A DNA stretch of 64,000 nucleotides from contig QVRM01001118.1 of assembly GCA_003439945.1 (NCBI GenBank), positions 310,001 to 374,000 on the forward strand, read 5' to 3'. This DNA comes from Dermanyssus gallinae. Lineage: Eukaryota > Arthropoda > Arachnida > Mesostigmata > Dermanyssidae. The notes under the pieces are model-generated. The model did not search any database. It was not told where the DNA came from and saw only the letters and a program-made list of their open reading frames with translations. How positions within the stretch are numbered: position 1 is the first letter of the stretch; the number at the start of each line of letters is the position of its first letter. Shown piece after piece: positions 46,887 to 59,780 of the stretch. A program made the position numbers and the translations under genes.

Positions 46887-49800
46887 TTCTTCAGTAGCCG
46901 TTATTGGTTATCCTAAACGTGGCTCCAGTTGGAAACAGTGGCAAAACATGACACAGAGTCACAGTGAATCCCGTATCATTTAGTTTTCACTTGAATCGCG
47001 TTCTATTTTTTCTGATAAAAAATACTTGATAACCGCTCGAATCTCTCTTTTATCGTTTTCTAAAATCACGCCGATAATTTGCACGGGAAAAATGGCCAAA
47101 CAAAACGGTGCCAGCCAATTACCATTTTAACTGTTAGCAGTCGAGCTGCGCTTTCGAATAGCGATGAGAGTGCGCCAAAATTCTAATTTATTAGAATTCT
47201 AAGTAGTTTATTCTGAAAACATTTTAACTACATAGTATTATCAGTACAACAGCAGCAGCAGCAGCAACAATAACCGCAGTAGTAACTACAGAAACAACAA
47301 CAACAATTGCCCACCAACCTGCCCAGCATCGAGTCACAGGGGGTCATCAGTGATGTAAAGCGGGCATTCCATCCCGAGGTGAAGACCTTGCAAAGACTTC
47401 TGACACGTTTACTGCGCTTGCTGTTTTTGCGTTTGATTGTCGTTATTGTTGTTCTCTTTGCTCTGACCTCCTTGTTCCCAAAGTACAGCAACAATAATGA
47501 CAATAAGCATCAACAGCAGCAATAACACTAAAAGCAACAAGAAAATGAACAACAACAGCAGCAACAACAACAACAACAACAACACGATTTAGGCTAAGCA
47601 TATGAACAGTTATGACGATGGTGCGAGAACAGTAACAATAACAACCGCAAGTGACGACAACAACAACAAGCCTTGTCAAAACCCCGTTCGGTCAGCTAAA
47701 CGGCTAATGCAAACAATCACCAAATTGCATTAACCCCGCCGTTGCCATCGCTGCCGTTGATTGATGGACGAACGGACAGACGTCAAGGTTGACTTTAACA
47801 TGAAAAATTTCGCATCCAGTCGTCATCCCAGCTGTCTCGGTCTCGCACTGTGTAGCGCTACTCATCTAGTTAGACGTAGCTTGTTTAGAGTAGTTTTGTC
47901 ATCAAGTCGTCATTGTTATTGTCGGGCTGTGGTTTGATGTGGTGCGGGCATGGTGAGGAGCGTATGCATCTACATGCCTGCACATGCGATACATGCGCAC
48001 GCCTGTACACGCGATACATGCGCATGTTGATACCTACCGGTCCGCTTGCCTGCCTGCTTGCCTGTTGCTTAAATGGTGCGATTTACCAGCGTCTACTGTT
48101 GTCGTTGTTATTCACAGTGAGATGGGAACCGATACCCCTCATCACCACCTCCGCATCGTCATCATAATCATTATCATCACTGCTGGCACTGGGGGACGAT
48201 GACGACAACGCATCAAGCAGAGATCGCGCGTCAACGTAATGAAGACCAGACGGAACTCGTTGTACTTGTAGACAACGACTCGTGGAAAGATCCTACGCTC
48301 GAGGTGATTCACGGCTTCACGCGCTAGCATGAGGATGAGACGGTTAGTCCCACGGCGGAGCTGTTGTAGTTCGCCTTTGTACTGTTATTGCGTGATGATT
48401 TATCACTGTCGGCCAGTTGGTGATCGGATAGAATCCGTAGAGATCGATAATTAAAAAATCTTAATCACGGCAACGATCAAATATCGTTCATCATCAATCA
48501 GGCTGAATTCACCGACAACAACAACAACAACAACAAAAAGTACAACAGAAACAACAACAATAAGAAGTCACTGAATCAGTGAGAGTTCTCTTCGACAGTG
48601 AGCCGAAAACGAAAACGACCAACAGGGGAGATTGAAACAGAGTAAGCGGACGAACAAAAGAGAAATAGAGGGAACATATTCGGGAATATCATCATAGATG
48701 CGTCGAAGGAGCACAATCTCAGAGAAAGAGAAAACGAGAGGAATATGAAACAAGAAGTAGAGATGTTGCGGGCCGGCTTTCGTTAAGGCCGATGCCACTG
48801 AATCGATGACTTCATCATCAGCGTCGCCGTCGTCGCATCTCGGCAGGCGACAATGGGCTCGTTCGAATCGGCACGTTCGACCGTCCGTCGTCCGTTGATC
48901 GAGTCTGAATCCAATTGGAAACTTGAAGAGTCGTCACCCTTCACGCTGACAACAACAACAACAACCGGCGGCGGCAGCGGCTGTGACAACACACTTCACA
49001 CGAACCACGACAGCAGTTCGTGAAGTTGTCGATTTTGGATTACCAGATGAAGAAATCAATTGAAGCTACCATTGGTGGCTCTTTGATAGAGGCTTACAGC
49101 CGAAGGAGGCGAGCTGCCGCTACTGCGGAAACCGCCTTGAGAGAGCCAGGTAACCAGACAGTCATACACAACAACAACAGCAACAACAATAGCAACAACA
49201 ACGGCAACAACAACAACAACATCAGCAGCAGCAACAACAACAACAACAAGAAACAGCAGCAGCAAGCAACAACAACTAGTCAGGTCTAGTGGGGTGCGGG
49301 TATACCTTGCTGGGTTGCGCCAACACGCGAAACGTTAGTTACTAGTCGAGTCACAACGGACGGTTCGATTGACTGAAGACCGGGAGTGAAACGACCACAA
49401 CGAGCAACCTCGGCGACAGGAATATCGGCCTGGCGACGATTCAATGAGTTCTCGCTGCTCGCAATAACGAACAACGAAACACTCATGGTTATTTGAGAGA
49501 CCGATCATTTGCTTCATATGCATTCTCACGAGTGGATCCGCCGCCCGCTATGATGACGCAGAAATTCGCGAAATAAACAAACGTTAAAAGTACGCAATAC
49601 CAAATTATCACTAACCACAGCATCAATAATGCGACCAACAACAGAAGCAATAAATAAGCAAAACACCTATACCGACGACAACCCGAAGAATGGCGAAAAA
49701 GTGTAGTCTACGTAAAACCGGACACAATTTAATAATACCTAAGTAAGTGTAAAGATGATTACGGATTTGAGAAATGCGCAAACACAAGGCGCACATTTTT

Positions 49801-50326
49801 TAGGAATAGGCACATCATCAGAATGTACAGACCAAAGAGCAACTTTGCAAACAGGTCCTTTCGCAATAACACTTGAAACACGCTTGAAGGCCAGACAAGA
49901 TTAAAAACATGTACCATAGCTAGAATTCAAAGGACCCACCTGCAATGTTATCCAGCAAGCATAAAAATGGTTAATATCTAACAAAAACGACCGTCGACGA
50001 GTCTTCTGGTATGCAGTAACTTTGTCCACAATATTACTAAAGCATCAATTCAAGACCAGTAACACACTGAAGTCCTACCATAAACGGTTTCGGTTATGTA
50101 TCCGGTTAGGGAATAAGCCGCTGTTTAGCGTGATTAAGGGTCTTATTCTACCCAGACTACTGGGAGTGCAATTGGCATCTTTGTTCCTGGCGTCCGTAAA
50201 AAAACAGATCAATATTAGCACATAAGCAGGCAAACCATTTAATATATATATATATATATATATATAAGGCTAGCACTGCCGAGTGTGCAAACGTATTGTA
50301 AATGCTTAATAAATCATCACAATACT

Positions 50327-50373
<47 letters not shown>

Positions 50374-51513
50374 CATACTCATTAACAAACATGAACGTGA
50401 CATCATGCTCACCACACTGCACCGTGTAGAAATTTAACCAGCAGTATTGTTTGCTTCTGGAAAAAAGTGCTGCAAGGACGAGCCCACTTCACACGTCTGA
50501 ACGTGCCCGAAAGGCATGACAAAAAGGCAATCTTATTGCAAGCTCTTCGTTTGAAAAAATATTGCCCATACCATCGCAGAGATTAACCACTATCCTACAA
50601 GTCGTGCCCAATAGATTTTGGATTTGTTACACTGAATGTTGCATGAAGTTCATAACCACACAGGCTGACTGTATGTATATCAAATCATCGTAAGCGCCTA
50701 AAAGCGTCTTAAATTACATTCCAGTTCCCAAAACATTGATAAACCGTGATTGCGGAAGATAGGTCTATGCTCATTTGTATTGCTCTATATGGCAACGCAT
50801 GACATAAACCTATAGTTTAAGCTTATTACAATGTGCGTTGTTTTTTGGAATCACACCAGACTTCAAAGATTTGACGCGCTTAGTAGACTAAAACTTGCTA
50901 AGCTTGTAAGGTGGTAACATAATTTTGTTAGGCGACAATTGTTGCTATGTTATTTAGAGACGGCATTGAGGTACTGCACAAAATGTTTTATTTTTTTTTA
51001 ATTATAAGTTATTTTCAAAACGCGATACACACGCGATACATGCCGACGTATATATATATATACAAATATATATATATATATATATGCAAAAAAAAAAAAA
51101 ATATATATATATATATATATCGAAGAGAAGATAGCACTCACATAGCTGAAATACTTTCAGCGCAGCGTCTATCTGTAATCCTGTTTGGTTTGTAGTTTCG
51201 CCGAACGCCGAAGGTCATCATACGTCAGCCGGGAAAGAGCTTTAATACATAGTGTTTCTTTTTCGGTATCATGACGAAAACATATCTACAAAAAGTGACC
51301 AGCAGATGCCGAGAGCCACAACAGTAACTCGAAAATGATAATACACGTACCCCGGTGTTGGCGTTTTTGCGGTGTTGCAGCTCCAGATCCTGACGACGAC
51401 ACCGAGGAGTAGATATTCTTGTCCGTCTAACAAACGGTGCACGCCAAGCACGTATTAATTACTGTGCTCGAGCTACTAACAGAAGCATCCACAGGCGTTT
51501 GTTAATCCTTTTG
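46887..51513. other. Gene-free stretch
   Basis: No gene is recognised. CAG/CAA tracts lie near 47249-47305 and 47485-47585, CAA near 48519-48560 and 49165-49275, and (AT)n at 50242-50264, 50333-50370 and 51050-51120 (with an A run). The interval 49560-50940 is AT-rich and largely repeat-free, without a recognisable coding motif. Confidence 0.5.
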
Positions 51514-51633
51514 ATGCTGCTGTTGCTGTTTCTCTTGTACTTCGCATGTCATATTGTCGCTGTCGTCGCAAATCCACCCCATGCAGATTTTTCTACTGCA
51601 AACACAGCTTCGCTTTCGCGGGCGGCTGGCTGA
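51514..51633 (+). CDS. Small open frame with signal-peptide-like start (39 codons)
   Basis: ATG at 51514 opens MLLLLLFLLYFACHIVAVVA, which has the shape of a signal peptide. About 19 residues and a stop follow. The hydrophobic start is encoded by CTG-type triplets, and such triplets make signal-like peptides by chance. A second frame over the same bases encodes a Cys-rich string containing CRFFYC. No splice sites or precursor features such as dibasic sites in the right frame support either reading. It is kept only as a weak candidate. Confidence 0.1.
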   Translation: MLLLLFLLYFACHIVAVVANPPHADFSTANTASLSRAAG

Positions 51634-53483
51634 GGCTCTATTGACGGCTGTTGCTTTGCCTCAGCAACGAACGAACACTCGCCATACTCACTACACACCA
51701 CACGTATCCGTTAGGTATTACTTAAGGCGGTGTTTATCTGTTCTACTGTTTCACTCAGTATTGCAACGTGTTGGTTTTTGGCCATTTATCCACAAGATTA
51801 GAAACCACTCGTTCGTGTGTGTATGGGCGTGTAATTTATATCCTCTTGGCACTTAAATCCGCTCGGCACTCATTGTCGTCGTCGTCGTTGTCGTCGTTGT
51901 TGTTCTGGGGAGAACGTCGTTGTCGTTGTCGTCGTCGTTGAACATTGATGATGACGCCGCTGCTCGCTACATGATGGACGTGCACATGAGACGGAGATAT
52001 TTACCCATGCACAATACATGCCACCAATGATACACGACACGACCTTCTCCTCCACGGACCAGAAAGCACTGTCAGCCACGCTGTCCATGTAGTAGAAGTA
52101 CCAAAAGGGCTCCAGGCTCCGAAAGGCGGTGCGCGCACCTGACTACTTTGGCTCACACAAGCGGCCTGCTCACAACGGGTCGTCGTATGATCCCAAATAG
52201 GCGCGGAAAAAATCCTCACGGAATTGTGTGAGAGCAGACTGCAGAGGAAACTGCAGAAGTGTGGCGGCGTTACTCAGCTTGTCAACAATTTACAACAACA
52301 ACAACAACAACACAAATACCACGCACAAAACTCAGCGCACACACAAACAGATGACGTAACGACCGACCGGTTTAACCGCGATCGACACCTGCAGTATCCA
52401 CCACGGCGCGAGGAGAGATGGCGGCGGAATCAGGCGCGAATAAAGGAAGCGTGATGATACGCACAGACACAAATTCACACCAGAACAGCAACAACAATAG
52501 CAGCAAAAACAATTACAGCAACAAAAACAACAACAACAACAACAACAACAACCACAACAACAAATTATCTACATATCAGTAGTATGTCGACTTGTTGCTG
52601 CTGCGGCTTCGCGGTCAAGAGGCTTTTGCTAGAGCTCCAATTGCTTAGGCTGGCCGGCGGGCCGACTTGGGTAGAGACAATTCGTTGTTGATCAGCAGCC
52701 CTTGATTAACCAAACGAATGCAAGCAACCACACACAACAACGCACTCAAACAAGTATCCGAACGAAATCTCCGGGAATAGACGTTTCCGCGCGCTCTCAT
52801 CCGGACTTCAACGTGCGAATAAAGCATTCACATGCGCGACTCCATAGCACCAGCCGTGTCAGCCGGGACAGCAGCAGAAGCACTACCACCACCACCACCA
52901 CCACCACCTGTAGAAACAGCAATAGAGAGGCGATTGCTAGTGACAATCATACCGGCACGCCATGTCATGTCATCACCTAACCGCCAACTACCCAGTCAGC
53001 CAGTCAAAGTGTCTCTGTCACTACAGCAGCGATGATAGTGGCTGGCGGCAACGGCGGCAGCAGCAGCAGCAGCAGCATCAACAGCACCACCACATGGAGT
53101 AGTAGTCGTAGTAGTATTATTAGCAGTATACATGGAGAGGGTCGAGCCAGTGCGGCCACTCGACGCACCTGGCGCCATCTGTCGGCAAGTGGCGGCATAG
53201 CGGGGAAAGGTTGGCGTACCGGCGGAGTGGTGCGGCGGCGGGCGCCACAACTAGCAAGCAGCTCGAGCATGGCCGAATGCAGGCAACAAATTGTCGCCGG
53301 CGGTCGATCGATTGGATCATTTCGACGGTTGGTGGCATTTGCATGTTGGGCAGGTTGTGGTTTCGTTTCGTTTGACACCAGTAGTGGGAGTGAGCGAGGG
53401 ACGGCAAGAGCGAGAGAGAGAGAGAGAGAGAGAAAAGAAACGTATCCTGCACATGATGATGCAGAATACTGGCCTAAGAAGTG

Positions 53484-53522
<39 letters not shown>

Positions 53523-53747
53523 CATAACGATCCATGATGACAGTGTTACGCTTATTACTATTAATTGCAGTAGAAGTGCTTCGACGGCGTGCTTGCCTAC
53601 ACATAGACGAGTACATGTGCCCGTATGGTGGCCAAAATGGTGTAACCAGTCCGGAGTGTTACTTGCGCCCATGCTGTTAAGAAACAAAAAAAGTTGTTGT
53701 TTAAACGATGCTGAATTATCAAATATAATGTCAGATTACGGGTGTAC

Positions 53748-53838
<91 letters not shown>

Positions 53839-55361
53839 CCAATCCAACTCCAACCAATTATTCCCACACATGTCGACAAAAAGACATCACTTGCCTATCG
53901 TGTTGCCCTTTCCTGACTGCGTTTCGAGCAAAAAATAAAAGTTTTTGAACGAATTTAACGAAGGTATTTTTTCAAGCCAACTTTTTCAAAGTCTCCGACG
54001 AACCTTGTTTGAAATAAATCGCTCGCAACTAGTTAGTAAACAGGCCTACAAGGTCTCTAAAAGAGCAGCTACACTCTAAAACTACATTATATGCTGCATT
54101 AACAGCGGCGGTAGTACAGCCATGTTTAGATTTGCTGCTATTCTGACAGCAGGCTTCGTCAGCCAATTACTGCAGGGATGTTCGTCACGTAATATTGCGG
54201 CAGTTACTCCGTAAAGCGGATTAAAAAATATATTAAAATAAGTAGACATGTATCAAGTATTTAGTCCACTACAGTATTTCTGTCTTTATTGTTTTTCAAA
54301 AGTCGAGGAGATCTCATAAAGAAATTGATTTGCTGTAAAAAGATGCGTTACAGAACGATCTACGTAGATCTATAATTGTTCATGAAGACTAAACCTGTTG
54401 CTAGTGCATAGATAAAAAAAAACAAAGCATTTCCTCTACGAAGGCAGTACTATTATATATTACGCTGGACTGCTTTTCTATAAGGTCGGTTCACTTCTTC
54501 TTCTGCGGTAGGCAACGCTTGAGGGGTGGTAAATCACATCAACGCTCTCACCAGCCTCACCGCAAATATCGACACATAATAACGTGCTAACGAGCTTATG
54601 GCAAAACTACAAAGTTGTTTTAAAGACAATCAGCTTAAAAGAGACTTGTTAAGTTGAAGGGCAACTGACAAACTTGCACATGTTTTTAATGTCGTTTGAT
54701 ACGTAGGCCCCCCATTCTTAGCTGAAGTTAAAGTTTAAAAGCATGCAATTCCTACCTATAAGTGAATCGCTTCTGCGCACCTTAGACATTTTTTGCCGTG
54801 CGCGCTCTTAAGAAAACAAAACAAAAACGAGCAATTGTTAAAGGCGGCACTTTTGGACAATACAAAAATACTCGTACGGCGAAGGCATTTTACTATAGAA
54901 CTTAATATTGACAATTTTCTCAATTTCAATGTTGAGGTTTACTTACGAAGCCACAATCTCCCAATGCTTAAGTTCTCACAAAAAAAATATTTAAAATATA
55001 TAATAGCATCCCCAAATAGAGATACCTCAACTAAAGACACCACAACAGAGAACTGGCCAAATTTCTCAAATAAAGGTACCACCACAAAGGGATATTGGCA
55101 CTAATGGCATCGAATATACCATAAGAAGGCACTCGTGGTTCTCGAAGACAACGACAAGCCGTTTTACTTTCATTTCTAGCGCCCATGTCTTTAAAAGACG
55201 ACATTGCTTCAACAAAAGCTAAGATTGATGCCAATACAGACTGACGCAAAAAATTCCTGGCAGTAAACATTCATATTAACTGCGCAAATAATATCTCATG
55301 TTGGCTAGATGCATTTGTACAACAACAAGCAATGCGTGCCGGCGATTGTTTGTAATCTACA

Positions 55362-55403
<42 letters not shown>

Positions 55404-55909
55404 TTTTTACGCGTGCCCAGTATTCGTCACTGGGTCACCAAGTCACCGCATTTTGCGGCATTGCACCAAGTGCATTCATTAATACTGTCTCGAGCGAAGA
55501 ATTCACGCCATACCGGATGTGTAAACACCAGTCACGTGTCAGTATATGCCCCTACGGGACGAGACTATATATATATATTAGGTCAAGGTAGTCTCCAGAT
55601 GCAGTGCCTACACGGATTACTGCCAACGGTTTTCAATTAACGCAGAAAATGCTCGCTGTGACTCAAATGGAAATACGAAGAATATTGCACTGCACGAAAT
55701 GTAATTTCCTAAAATTGGTATATATATATATATATAGTCATATATATATATATAGTCATATATATATATATATATATATATTTGGAGTGACTACATGGCC
55801 GAGGCTGCGAAGCGTTGTAAAAAAATTATGATTTCTAACAATCGATGCCTAACGGTGTAGTGTAACGCGCTACTACTGTAGGTAAAATCGTTGAAAATAT
55901 GCAAGTTTC

Positions 55910-55965
<56 letters not shown>

Positions 55966-55969
55966 GACT

Positions 55970-56058
55970 TTAACTACAACGTCGTCTAACGTCGACAATA
56001 TATATATATATATATATATACAGAAATTTAACTACAACGTTGTGTAACGTAGACTAAA
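55970..56058 (+). repeat. Direct repeat flanking (AT)n
   Basis: TTAACTACAACGTCGTCTAA at 55970 and its diverged copy TTAACTACAACGTTGTGTAA at 56028 are 58 bases apart with (AT)n between. This is an old local duplication. Confidence 0.8.
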
Positions 56059-56754
56059 TATATACATATACATACATGCATGCATATACACACGTAGCAT
56101 ACAGATACCATGTGGTGTTCGACTTCTATGCAATAATTAGCCGTCGGCAAGGCTTATTCAGCGTTGTGACATAATTTAGACAGACGAATTGGTCGTGATC
56201 GGATGCAAAACGCTTAGAGATTCTTCGAATACTATCTGCTGGTTCGTTGAGCTTTGAGAAGCTAGCGAGCGATCTCTCGACGGCTCAGTGCTGCGAAAAA
56301 AAAAACAATTATAATACTAATAAGAGATAATGGATAATAATATGAGATTATAATTGACCGCAGAGATCAAACCTGTGCTGCTGCTGCTGCTGCTCTGCTG
56401 TTGCCCCCAAAGCCATATGACGTTTCTGGCACTCCAGAACACGCCGGAAAGAAGCAGCGATCGAGTCATCCTCGGCGCGCAGCCGTCACCATTGAAGGGT
56501 CGTTGCCCCTGCGTCCGGGCACCGGCGAGATTGCCGACATTGCGACACAGACCGCCATATCTCGAGCGGCGACAACAAAAAAAGAAAGGAAATCGGACAG
56601 AAAAGTGACATCAAACGAAACGAAAGAAACCACCAACCGACTGGACCACGGCGGCGTTCACAGCAGAAAAGTGCAGTAACGTCTGCAACGGCAACAGCCG
56701 AAATACGCTAGTCGCAGCAGCAAGATAGCCGTCTTATTGCTCGTCGATTATAAT

Positions 56755-56758
56755 AATA

Positions 56759-56801
<43 letters not shown>

Positions 56802-56805
56802 CCTA
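56755..56805. repeat. (ATT)n microsatellite
   Basis: A near-perfect ATT array. Confidence 0.92.
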
Positions 56806-57829
56806 CGCCAAATACTGGTGTGAAATGCGATCTTAACCGACTCCTTAGCCCCTTTAATGGTCGGTGCGGGTACAGCCTGCTTTGAACACGCGGTCGCCCT
56901 AGCAGAACCGACGCTTGAATACCTTCTAAAGTGCAGAAAGTATTCAAGCGTCCAAGGTTACCCACACTTGTTCTCACCTCTTGCCTTCAACGCATTCGTC
57001 AACGTCTGTCATTGGATGTTCAGAGGGGGAATGCCGCATCGGTGAGAGGAACCCCGGCTAGGTGGATTAGCTCAAGCCTGGACCTAGTACCTTGATTGTG
57101 CTCCGAGCAGGCCGTGCACGCGTTCTGACATCACAAATGTACCTTATTATTAATATTATTATTACGCTCAGATAGTAATATCGAGCATTTTCCCCCGCTC
57201 ACAAAACCACAACCATTGCTCAGCAAGTAAGGCAAGCAACCGCGGTTCAATATGCTTGAGAAATGCAGACTCAGAAGAGCCTAATGGAGGGATGAAGAGA
57301 TTCATTGATGGCAGGCACACCTCGGGTTCAGATCTGGTGAGGTGTGTATGCGCATTTGGATGATTCTGTGGGCATATGTTGCCATCTTAGCCGCTCCACA
57401 CATTTTAGGCCTGGTACAATCTCTGTTATATTTAGTTCGCTCCTTTTCTCTCGCCCCCTCTCTATCTCGCTCCATGTGCTCATAGGTTCGCTCTGCTCTC
57501 TTTGTAACAATTAGAGTAGAGCTCCCACACACTCAGTCAGTTAATCAGTTAGGCACCTATAACGATTGGTCGGCCACTATTAGACACAAAATTAGACGGA
57601 AGAGGAAACTATTGTACTGGAGTCTGTCCGAGTCAAGCTGCTGCCTTGAACCCACCCATTATCACGTACAGCGACAGTTGCCCTCCAATGACTCGCCACG
57701 TAAACTAATGTTGTCTCTTTTTTAACGCGTTGACAATCACGCGCTTATAGTGACTAAGTTGCCTGTGGTACGATATCGTCTAAAAGCATCTATCGTCATC
57801 GCGTTCTCATAACTGGATTTATTTAGGCT

Positions 57830-57970
57830 TTCTCCAGCAGAGGTATGTAACAGCAGCAGCAGGCCAAGGACAACCACGTTCAACAAATCCAACTAGCAAG
57901 GCCGGGGGTCGAACTCGCGATTGCCTGTTAATCATGGTTACCATTACAACGCCCTGTTTTAAACGCCTAA
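57830..57970 (-). mobile_element. tRNA-like SINE fragment
   Basis: On the minus strand TTGTAATGGTAACCATGATT is followed by AACAGGCAATCGCGAGTTCG and ACCCCCGGCC. This resembles a D-arm, anticodon-arm and B-box series. The T-arm does not pair properly. The body runs to a CTAAATAAATCC tail near 57815-57830. It does not belong to families A, B or C by sequence. Confidence 0.35.
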
Positions 57971-58795
57971 GCCGCTGTTGCTGTTCTTGTTGTTCGACAA
58001 TAGGGACAAAAACAGCATCAATAACGCCAAGAAAAAGACGACGACGAAGAAGAGCGGGAGGCAGGAGAAAAACCTTTACACTCGATGCGAATTCTTTTTT
58101 CACGCCACGATTTACTACCACCATCACCTATTCGAAAACGACAACAGCAACAGCAGACGCGACAATAACAGCAAAATTAACAACAGCAGCAACACCAACA
58201 TCGACAACAACAGCATCGAATACAGCAACAACAACAACAACAACAACAATAACAACAGCAACAACAGCGACAACAACAACACCAACAGCCACAACAACAA
58301 CAAGAACAACAGTAACAACAACAAGAACAACAAGAGCAACAACAACAGCAACAACACCAAAAGCCACAACAACAACAAGAACAACAACAGCAACAACAAC
58401 AACAACAACACCGACAACAACAACAATTGACGACGACCAGAAGCGACGCTGGCTGGCTGGCTAGCTATGTGGCAGATCGTGAGATCGGCAAAGACGACGG
58501 CGACGGTGGTGGCGATGGTGGTGGACGAAAGAAAAGACGACAAATCGTGTCTCCCGCCCGACGTGTGGATTCTGCTACTGACTGCGCTTCTGTTCGTTCG
58601 GCGGCTGCAGTTACATTGACTGACTGACTGACTGAGTGGCGTTGACTGTGTGTCACCTTCGCTCGCTGAATCAGCAGCCCAACCAAGCCCCCTTTGATTC
58701 GTTGATGACCTCCCTCGATTGACGCCGCCGGGTCGAACAATTGCTTATAGGTGGCTGTCTATTCTTTTCTTCTTTTCTCTCGTTTTTATGCACCC

Positions 58796-58843
<48 letters not shown>

Positions 58844-59139
58844 ATTGGCGTGTATTATTTTTTACTCGTGTTTGTTAACTTGAAACTTCTGTTTCACGTG
58901 TTTTCTTTTCACCTTTCCCTCTCTCTCTCTCTCTCTCTCCGTTGTCTTTGTGGCTCCCTTGTTTTTTTTGTCGTGTGGTTTTGGCCGATGTGCTTCGCAT
59001 CGGTTTATTTTGCGGATCGAAACTGGCGACATTCGCCTCGAATTGCTGTCGTAGTCGCCGGTTGTTGCCTCTTAAGTGTGGTGATGTTGTGTGCGCACTA
59101 AACAGAAAGAGGCGGTCGATAATTCAGTTAATTATATAT

Positions 59140-59182
<43 letters not shown>

Positions 59183-59545
59183 ATCTCTTGGCCACAGCTG
59201 AACCCAGGAGCAAGTTATTTTCCTTTATTTCCGTCCTTTCTTCTTCTTGTTCGCCTTCTTTAACAGCCTCTGAGGCTACGTTCAATTCACGTCTTTGCAA
59301 TCAAGAGAGCTCCGTAACATGTCGTATCATGTTAGTAATAGACAGTATTCGCTTTTTGCATAACGTAATTAAGTTAACGTAACTAGTAAGTAATAAAAGT
59401 CCAGTTGTCTTGTTTTTAATAAAACTCTATTCTTTTAAAATCAATAATAATAATTATACTAATAATTTTGATTAAGAGTACTTTGTGGGCACAGCTCCTT
59501 TGCGATATTGGCGGCCACGCAAAAGGTCCGATGGGTCTCCTTTTT
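57971..59545. other. Gene-free stretch with a long CAA array
   Basis: No gene is recognised. CAA/ACA-type repeats cover about 58138-58430. (AT)n followed by (GT)n lies at 58800-58843, (CT)n near 58919-58939 and (AT)n at 59142-59180. Confidence 0.55.
58138..58430. repeat. Long imperfect (CAA)n array
   Basis: About 290 bases of CAA with AGC, GAC, ACC and GCC interruptions. All long frames here read as poly-Thr, poly-Asn, poly-Gln, poly-Leu or poly-Val. Confidence 0.93.
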
Positions 59546-59780
59546 GATTCCTGTTGTTGATCGAATTTTCTTTGAGCGATGCTCATTGAGAATACATAAT
59601 AAACCATGTACCGCTGAGAGTCGGCGGCCATGCTGCCACAAGGACTGCTCTGAAAGTCCTAGATATGTCAACATGTCCGGCCCTCGGTGCATTGAAGATA
59701 TACCTAACGGTGAGTGTCAAGCCCGTAGGGGACGGATAATTGTCTAGAGCAACCTTCTAAAAATGTTTTTAATTCCAGAC
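59546..59780 (+). mobile_element. SINE family B, headless copy
   Basis: On the plus strand it starts at GATTCCTGTTGTTGATCGAA, the same point at which the headless monomer of the 5.1-kb dimer starts. It carries the body blocks GAGAATACATAATAAACCAT, GTCCTAGATATGTCAACATG, TCCGGCCCTCGGTGCATTGA and CCCGTAGGGGACGGATAATT. It ends with AATGTTTTTAATTCCAGAC, one arm of the family hairpin. No tRNA-like head is visible upstream. Confidence 0.87.

Larger units (their letters stand above)
51634..57829. other. Gene-free stretch
   Basis: No gene is recognised. Contents are CAA near 52290-52310 and 52480-52563, CAC near 52884-52908, CAG near 53058-53085, GA near 53408-53436, (AT)n at 53484-53519, 53751-53838, 55364-55394, 55723-55783, 55915-55962 and 56000-56020, and (ATT)n at 56755-56805. 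The interval 53900-55300 is AT-rich with few repeats. A minus-strand frame at 55031-55270 and a plus-strand frame at 56857-57045 are free of simple repeats but match no family I know. Confidence 0.5.

Noticed and set aside
47170..47215. Second mariner terminal repeat
   Set aside because: The TTCGAA-containing stretch and nearby AATTCTAA palindrome do not match the reverse complement of the candidate repeat at 46253-46272.
53032..53811. 259-codon open frame on the plus strand
   Set aside because: It is a chain of CAG/AGT triplets, a G+C-rich patch, GA repeats and two (AT)n arrays giving Tyr-Ile runs. No domain and no coding continuity is visible.
55031..55270. 79-codon minus-strand frame as a host exon
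   Set aside because: It is repeat-free and plausible in composition, but without acceptor or donor support or a familiar motif.
57934..58543. Thr- and Asn-rich frames of 139-176 codons
   Set aside because: Again a CAA array open in every frame.
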